Source: Actinomyces wuliandei (GTDB lineage Bacteria; Actinomycetota; Actinomycetes; Actinomycetales; Actinomycetaceae). Taken from it: a stretch of DNA of 64,000 nucleotides. Location of the stretch: NCBI RefSeq assembly GCF_004010955.1, contig NZ_CP025227.1, positions 1,426,001-1,490,000 on the forward strand. Direction: 5' to 3'. This document shows, in pieces, positions 58,715 to 64,000 of this stretch; the stretch's first letter is position 1, and every line of letters begins with the position of its first letter. The notes beneath the pieces were generated by a model. It was not told where the DNA came from and made no database searches. It saw only the letters and a program-made list of their open reading frames with translations. The position numbers and the translations under genes were made by a program.

Positions 58715-61700
58715 TCAGTCCTCCTCAGGCACCTCCCCGGCGTGGTAGACGCCGTCGGCGCCCAGCCGGGCCTGCGGGTCCAGCAGCATGGCGGCCTCGA
58801 CCTCGTGGGGGTCACGCCACGTGGTCTCCTCGCCCAGGCGACGGCCCTGCACCGGCTCGAACAGCAGTGCCCGGCCGATCATGCCCGCACGGCGGCGGCG
58901 CGTTCCGGCAGCCAGGCGGGCGTTGGCCGAGGCCAGCCAGGCCTCCACCGCCTCCTGGCCACCCTCCTGGCGCAGCGCGGCCTCGAAGGCTCCGGGGTGG
59001 ACCAGGGCGATGAGCCCGGAGACGTGGCCGAAGCCCAGCGAGGTGAGCAGGCCGGCGCGCACCGGTCCCGCACCCGGGACCCGGCCGGTCTGCCCGCCCC
59101 GGCCCGCCAGGCGGATCGGGGTGCGCGGCCACACCCAGAAGGCGTCGCGCTCCAGGGGAGCGTCCACGACGTCCAGGGAGGCGTTGCCCGGTGCCACGCC
59201 GGTGGCGAGGATCTCCGCCAGGCCGGAGACCTGGAAGACTGCGGCCCCTCCCTTGGCGTGACCGGTGATGGTCTTCTGGGACACGGCCACCAGCGGGTTG
59301 CCCTCGCTGCGCCCCAGCGCGCGCGCCAGGCGCGTGTGCAGCTCGGACTCGTTGGGGTCGTTGGCACCGGTGGAGGTGTCGTGCTTGGAGACCACGGCGA
59401 TGTCGTCAGCCTCCACGCCCAGGGCGGCCAGCGCCCGCGCCAGGCGCGAGCCCGGCCCCCCGCGCCCGGCCCCCAGCGCCCCCAGGCCAGGAGCGGGGAT
59501 CGAGGTGTGGGCGCCGTCGGCGTAGGAGGAGACGAATCCGACCACGCCAGCCACGGGCAGACCCAGGCGGGCCGCGACCGACCCGCGCGCAAGGATGACG
59601 GTGCCTCCGCCCTCAGCCTCCACGAAGCCGCCACGGCGGCGGTCGTTGGCTCGGGAGAAGTGGCGGTCAGAGATGCCCTTGGCCCGCATGGCGGCGGCCT
59701 CCGCCGTGGCACTCATGTCGCCGAAGCCCACCACCGACTCGATGGAGATGTCGTCAATGGCTCCGGCCACGACCACGTCGGCCTTGCCCAGGGCGATCTT
59801 GTCCCACCCCTCCTCAATGGAGACGGCAGCGGTGGCACAGGCCGAGACCGGCTGGACCATGGACCCGTAGCCGCCCACGTAGGACTGCATGACGTGGGCC
59901 GCCACGACGTTGGGCAGCGCCTCCTGGAGGATGTCGCTGGGGCGCTCCTCACCCAGGAGACGACCCACGAACATCTTGCGCATGGACTCCATCCCACCGA
60001 AGCCGGTGCCCTGTGTGGAGGCCACGTCGGAGGGGTGCACCGCAGCCAGCAGCTCGGCAGGGGTGAACCCTGCCGACAGGAAGGCGTCCACCGCCGTCAC
60101 CAGGTTCCAGGAGGCCATGATGTCCATGCCCTGGACCATGGAGGCGGGGATGCCCCAGCGCTGCGGGTCGAAGTCACGCGGGAACTGACCACCCACCGTC
60201 CGCGACAGGGCAGCCCTGCGGGGCACGCGAGCCAGGGACCCCACCAGGCGGGTGACTGTCCACTCCCCTGTCTCAGGGTCGGGTGCCACCAGGGTGTGCT
60301 CAGGGTCGGAGACCTCGATCGTGCGGGCGGTGGCCTCGTCGGGCACGGTCAGGGTGATGTCGTGGTCCAGGTAGACGGCGACCTCCTCGTCGGCCACCGG
60401 CGCGATGACGCCGTCGTCGACGAACTCGCGGATGCCGCAACGAGCCACCACCTCATCACGGTAGCGCTCCAGGACGTCGGACTCCTCGACCAGCTCGCCC
60501 TCGGTGTCGTACCAGCCAGCCTTGGGGCTGTCCTGCCAGGTGAGCAGGCCCATGCCCCAGGCGAGCTCGAGCACACCCGCAGCGGTCAGCTCGACGTCCT
60601 CGCCCCCGGTCATCCCCAGCTCGGCCTCACGGCGCGTGCGGGCCGAGCCCCAGGTGGAGACCTCACCGGTGGAGACCACGACGACCATGTCCTCCAGGGT
60701 GGCGTCCACCTCACCCCAGTCCGGGGCGGTGGGCTGGGTGGGTACCACGGGGGTGGGCAGGGCCTTGATCGTCGCGGGCAGCTCAGCAGCCGGGGCGGCT
60801 TCCCGCGCCTGAGCGGCTGCGGTCTCGCGCAGGGCCACGAGGTCGAAGCCGTCACCCAGGCCGCCGGTCAGGTCAGCCTGGACTGGGGCCGTGGCAGCCT
60901 GGGACCGGACCTGCGGGCTGCACAGCCCGGTCAGCTCGACGGCCATCTCCTGGGTGGACCAGGTGCGCACCCCGGCGGCCTCCACGGCGGCCACCAGAGA
61001 GTCGTTGCCCCCCATGAGCCCGGTGCCCCGGACCCACCCGATACGCGGGTGGGCCAGTGTGACCCGCTGGGACCAGTCCCGCTCGGAGGACCAGCGGGTG
61101 ACCACGGCGTCCAGGGCCGCCTTGACCTCGCCGTAGGCACCGTCCCCACCGAAGGTCCCGCGGTTGGGCGATCCGGGCAGGACCACGTGCAGACGGTGGT
61201 CCACATGGGTGTCAGTGCCGATGGCGCTGAGCGCGGCGATGGTGCGCTCCATGCTCCACAGCAGCAGCCGGGCCTGGGACTCCGCCCCAGGACCCGCGTC
61301 AGCCAGGGTCCCGCTCACCCGTGGTGCGGCGAAGGGGAACAGGAGCGTGGGAACCAGGGCCTCCTTGACGACAGTCGTGCTTCCGCCGGAGGTGACCACC
61401 TGCTCGTTGCCGATCCACTGGGCCAGGGCGTCCACGTCCCGGTAGGAGGACAGGTTCGCGGGAACCATCCACAGCCGGGCCCCGGCCGCCGCGTGGTCGC
61501 GGTAGAGCGAGGTGGCGAAGGCGAGGCGCTCGTGGGTCAGCCGTGAGCTGGTGGCGACCACGGTCGCTCCCCCGGCCAGCAGCTCGCCCACGACGGCCGC
61601 CGCGATGGAGCCCGGCGCCACACCGGTGACCACGGCGACGTCCTGCGCCCAGCGGACCGTGGCGTCCTGGGGCTGCGGTCTGGTCGCGGCAGCCTGGCCG

Positions 61701-64000
61701 ATGGCCTCGGCAAGGGCGGCTCGCTCGGCACGGTCGGGCAGGTCCGTGTCCCGCAGGGTACGAGCCCACCAGGCCGCCTGGTCGGCCACGGCCTGGCCCA
61801 GGCCCGTGTAGCGTCCCGGCACCAAGGTGTCTCGGGAGGCCTCCAGGTCGGTCTCCCCCGAGCCCAGGCGGGCGAGGTCCTCACGGGCGGTAGCCCAGCG
61901 GTCGTCAACAAGCACGGCCCGCTCGGGCGTGAAGGCCGGGGTCACGGACTTCACCCAGCCGGAGCCGAGCTCGGCGTCCAGCGCCTCCAGGGCCGCCTGG
62001 GTACGGGCCGCCTCGTCACCGGCGTCGGCTGGCACACCAGTCTTGTCGGCCAGCCCCAGGGCGTCCAGGAGGGTGCGCGCGGTGGTGGCTAGGACCCCCT
62101 CCTCCCCAGTCACCGTGGCAGCGAAGGCGTCCAGGGCGGCGGAGTCCACGACGGCCCCCCCACCGGCACCACCGGCGCTGGGCATGGATACGCTGACACC
62201 GTGGTCGCTGGCGACCGCCTGCACGGCGGAGTCAATGAGCGCATCCACCGCAGAGGCCGAGGTCAGGGGTGCGGAGGAACCCAGCGTGGCCAGGTCCTCG
62301 CCCCTCATGGAGGCGCCCTCCCGGGTCCCCAGGAAGATTGCGGCGGTGACGTGGGAGACCCAGCCGGGTCCCAGCCCCCAGGTGGAGGTGACCCGGTCGG
62401 CCACGCGGGAGGCGCGCACGCCCGAGGGTCCCAGGATCCGCGACAGGCCCGAGCGGATCGCCTCGGTGAGCACCGGGCCGAAGGCCTTGTAGCCGGGAGC
62501 CCCCTTGGCGACCGTGCTGGCCAACGCCGTCATGTCTGCGTCAGCCGCGCCGTCGATGGAGGCCAGCTCCAGCTCGGTGCCCAGGTCCATGAGCAGCTGG
62601 TTGCGCCGCGAGGAGACCCCGTTGGTCAGCGTCTCGGTGGTGTCCGTCGCGCCGATCTGAGAGGGCAGGATCCGGGCGGCGTGGGCCAGGAGCACGGTCA
62701 GCGCGTCGGTCGCTGTGAAGGAGAGGTCCTCCACCGGACCGGAGGCGGCAGGCGCTGGCGAGGGTGACGGCGTCGGCTGCGTGGCGGGCACCGGCTCCCC
62801 CTGTGCGGGCTGCGGTGTGGCAGCAGGCTCCGCAGCCTGGTCAGCAGGCTCAGCGGAGGACTGCGGGCCCTCAGCGGTACCGGGCTCCTCCGCCTCGGTG
62901 GCGCCGAGGTCCACGGCGGGGTCGGTGTCGGTAGCCAGGACCCGGGCCTCGTCACGCCGTACGTTGTGCACGGTGACGTGGCGGCCCGCGTGCTGAGGCA
63001 GACGCAGGGTGTTGGTCGCCAGGTTGGCCAGGGTCGGTGAGCTGGCCAGGCCGACCTCGACGACGTGCTCAGTGCCTAGCCCGCCCTCCTGCGGGGAGGA
63101 CAGCAGCACGTCCTGGGTCTCGATCCAGCGCACCGGTGAGGCGAACTGCCAGGCCAGGAGCTCCACCAGCAGCAGACGGGCCAGCTCGCTGGGGCGCGAG
63201 GTCCACGAGTCCCAGTCCGCCAGGGCGTCCTCGACAGGCTGGGAGGGCACCACGTCCAGGATCGAGCGGGCGAAGTCCTGGGTCAGGGCGAAGGGCCGGG
63301 CCACGAGGTTAGGCACGTAGTGGCCCACGAGCCGCTCGACGTCCAGGTCGGTGGGGACCAGCTCCAGGAGCCGCTCGCGGAACTCTGGCACGCCGGGACG
63401 CAGCACCTCGGAGTGGAAGGGCACGTCGATGCCGGGCACGAACATGAAGGGGTTCTTGCCGCCCCGAGCCGTGGCCCTGGCCCGGCAGTCCGCAGCCAGC
63501 GCGTCCAGGCCCTTGATCGTGCCCGCAACCGCGTACTGCACGCCCGCGAGGTTGTAGTTGACGATCTGGAGGAACTCCCCCGTCTCCCGGGAGATCGAGG
63601 CCACGTAGTCCTCGACCTCGTCGGCCTTGATCCCGGCCTGGTTGGGGCGCAGGGCACCCATCCGGTAGCTGGAGGCGCCGTCGTCGTCCCTGGGGACCAG
63701 GGAGTGCATGGTGGAGCCGCGCTGGAAGACGATGGAGATCGTGGTCTCCACCGGCATGACGCGCCCGTAGGAGCTCAGCGCCGTGTACTCCCCCAGCGAG
63801 TGGCCGGCGAAGGCCGCACCCTCCACGAGGGCTCCGGCCTCGGCCAGGCGCGCAGTGGTCGCCATGGCCACGACAGCCAGGGCCACCTGGGTGAACTGGG
63901 TGAGGTTGAGCAGTCCCTCAGGGTGGCGGTAGGTCGTCCCCCGGGCGGTCATCTCCGTGGGGTTGTCCCGCACCAGGTTGATGACGGAGAAACCGAGCTC
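58715..64000 (-). CDS. fas: Type I fatty acid synthase, C-terminal part (runs off the right edge)
   Basis: The open frame covers about 1761 codons and continues past base 64000. Counting from GTG 63973, the domains in order are malonyl/palmitoyl transferase (GHSLGEY 57-63, active Ser59) and a Pro/Ala-rich linker. An ACP domain follows (QIGATDTTETLTNGVSSRRN, with the likely pantetheine Ser in GVSS). Next is a ketoreductase with an NADPH site (VAVVTGVAPGSIAAAVVGEL), then a ketosynthase with SACATAAVSIEEGW (active Cys codon at plus-strand 59837-59839), KHDTSTGANDPNESE and GHAKGGAAVFQ. The N-terminal acetyltransferase, enoyl reductase and dehydratase domains must lie beyond the window. The protein ends after the ketosynthase without a phosphopantetheinyl transferase domain, which acpS supplies. 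It makes fatty acyl-CoAs in the cytosol. Confidence 0.95.
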   Translation of the reverse strand, partial: ELGFSVINLVRDNPTEMTARGTTYRHPEGLLNLTQFTQVALAVVAMATTARLAEAGALVEGAAFAGHSLGEYTALSSYGRVMPVETTISIVFQRGSTMHSLVPRDDDGASSYRMGALRPNQAGIKADEVEDYVASISRETGEFLQIVNYNLAGVQYAVAGTIKGLDALAADCRARATARGGKNPFMFVPGIDVPFHSEVLRPGVPEFRERLLELVPTDLDVERLVGHYVPNLVARPFALTQDFARSILDVVPSQPVEDALADWDSWTSRPSELARLLLVELLAWQFASPVRWIETQDVLLSSPQEGGLGTEHVVEVGLASSPTLANLATNTLRLPQHAGRHVTVHNVRRDEARVLATDTDPAVDLGATEAEEPGTAEGPQSSAEPADQAAEPAATPQPAQGEPVPATQPTPSPSPAPAASGPVEDLSFTATDALTVLLAHAARILPSQIGATDTTETLTNGVSSRRNQLLMDLGTELELASIDGAADADMTALASTVAKGAPGYKAFGPVLTEAIRSGLSRILGPSGVRASRVADRVTSTWGLGPGWVSHVTAAIFLGTREGASMRGEDLATLGSSAPLTSASAVDALIDSAVQAVASDHGVSVSMPSAGGAGGGAVVDSAALDAFAATVTGEEGVLATTARTLLDALGLADKTGVPADAGDEAARTQAALEALDAELGSGWVKSVTPAFTPERAVLVDDRWATAREDLARLGSGETDLEASRDTLVPGRYTGLGQAVADQAAWWARTLRDTDLPDRAERAALAEAIGQAAATRPQPQDATVRWAQDVAVVTGVAPGSIAAAVVGELLAGGATVVATSSRLTHERLAFATSLYRDHAAAGARLWMVPANLSSYRDVDALAQWIGNEQVVTSGGSTTVVKEALVPTLLFPFAAPRVSGTLADAGPGAESQARLLLWSMERTIAALSAIGTDTHVDHRLHVVLPGSPNRGTFGGDGAYGEVKAALDAVVTRWSSERDWSQRVTLAHPRIGWVRGTGLMGGNDSLVAAVEAAGVRTWSTQEMAVELTGLCSPQVRSQAATAPVQADLTGGLGDGFDLVALRETAAAQAREAAPAAELPATIKALPTPVVPTQPTAPDWGEVDATLEDMVVVVSTGEVSTWGSARTRREAELGMTGGEDVELTAAGVLELAWGMGLLTWQDSPKAGWYDTEGELVEESDVLERYRDEVVARCGIREFVDDGVIAPVADEEVAVYLDHDITLTVPDEATARTIEVSDPEHTLVAPDPETGEWTVTRLVGSLARVPRRAALSRTVGGQFPRDFDPQRWGIPASMVQGMDIMASWNLVTAVDAFLSAGFTPAELLAAVHPSDVASTQGTGFGGMESMRKMFVGRLLGEERPSDILQEALPNVVAAHVMQSYVGGYGSMVQPVSACATAAVSIEEGWDKIALGKADVVVAGAIDDISIESVVGFGDMSATAEAAAMRAKGISDRHFSRANDRRRGGFVEAEGGGTVILARGSVAARLGLPVAGVVGFVSSYADGAHTSIPAPGLGALGAGRGGPGSRLARALAALGVEADDIAVVSKHDTSTGANDPNESELHTRLARALGRSEGNPLVAVSQKTITGHAKGGAAVFQVSGLAEILATGVAPGNASLDVVDAPLERDAFWVWPRTPIRLAGRGGQTGRVPGAGPVRAGLLTSLGFGHVSGLIALVHPGAFEAALRQEGGQEAVEAWLASANARLAAGTRRRRAGMIGRALLFEPVQGRRLGEETTWRDPHEVEAAMLLDPQARLGADGVYHAGEVPEED

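Noticed and set aside
58742..61546. A 934-codon open frame on the plus strand opposite the fatty acid synthase gene
   Set aside because: It is antisense to highly conserved ketosynthase and ketoreductase codons. Its translation is Gly/His/Arg/Gln-rich without domains, as expected from GC-rich codon bias.

Overview
This window looks like chromosome from a high-GC Gram-positive of the Actinomyces type (Actinomycetaceae or a close relative). No species can be named from the sequence alone. The lineage evidence is a type I fatty acid synthase, RbpA, the OpcA/Zwf pair, a GarA-like FHA protein beside two MerR regulators, PafB/PafC-type WYL regulators beside tatA/tatC and a HelY helicase, a LAXTG sortase-type surface protein, and many genes whose -10 box sits 6-8 nt from the start codon (leaderless arrangement). 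No IS element, prophage, CRISPR array, rRNA operon or origin was seen. The only RNA genes or elements found are one tRNA-Pro and one FMN riboswitch.

Layout, left part. 1-2.5 kb holds a gene tail and a fused cytidylate kinase-Der GTPase. 2.5-4.6 kb is a decaying accessory patch: an intact Phd/YefM-RelE toxin-antitoxin pair, a recent 82-bp duplication, remnants of der and of the toxin-antitoxin module, a frameshifted VOC-family gene and a stop-interrupted SUMF1/formylglycine-generating-enzyme-like gene. 4.7-11.5 kb carries pgi, a rhodanese, tRNA-Pro, a YdcF-like protein, a Dcu-type C4-dicarboxylate carrier and a plant-type glutamate-cysteine ligase. 11.8-14.2 kb has a repeat-rich LAXTG surface protein, a Cof-type HAD phosphatase and an S4 RNA-binding protein.

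Middle part. 14.2-20.6 kb is the oxidative pentose phosphate block (zwf-opcA-pgl leftward, gnd rightward) with a secreted HNH nuclease appended to the zwf operon. 20.7-23 kb has garA, an ftsR-like merR and a second merR. It is followed by an aldo/keto reductase, a stand-alone Hsp70-like protein, a PiT phosphate transporter with a small membrane partner, and a sucrose module (GH32 hydrolase, PTS IIBCA, LacI regulator). 32.9-37.2 kb has a MacB/FtsX-type ABC pair, about 0.9 kb of gene-free DNA with striking dyads, an MBL-fold lactonase-like enzyme and a GNAT acetyltransferase. 37.3-48.4 kb has a group III-like phosphofructokinase, rbpA, and the leftward series pafB-pafC-tatA-tatC-helY-lnt-ppm, whose order recalls mycobacteria.

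Right part. 48.5-52 kb has a DUF3866 protein, a DUF6882-like protein, hisE and hisG. 52-54.4 kb is an NMT1/THI5-type ABC transporter (binding lipoprotein plus permease) behind a well-conserved FMN riboswitch, so it is best read as a RibXY-type riboflavin importer; no ATPase gene is present here. The window ends with a PutP symporter, an MFS sugar porter, acpS and the C-terminal 1.76 kaa of a type I fatty acid synthase that runs off the right edge.

Taken together the genes describe a saccharolytic facultative or anaerobic lifestyle: sucrose PTS and hydrolase, sugar porter, Pgi, Pfk, full oxidative pentose pathway and a Dcu dicarboxylate carrier, in a cell that salvages flavin and makes fatty acids on a megasynthase. 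The least ordinary items are the FMN-riboswitch-controlled ABC pair without an ATPase, the layered duplication/decay scar at 2.4-4.5 kb, the long perfect hairpins (one inside a coding region), an orphan 14-bp operator-like dyad at 34973-35010, and a His/Gly-rich insert in HelY.
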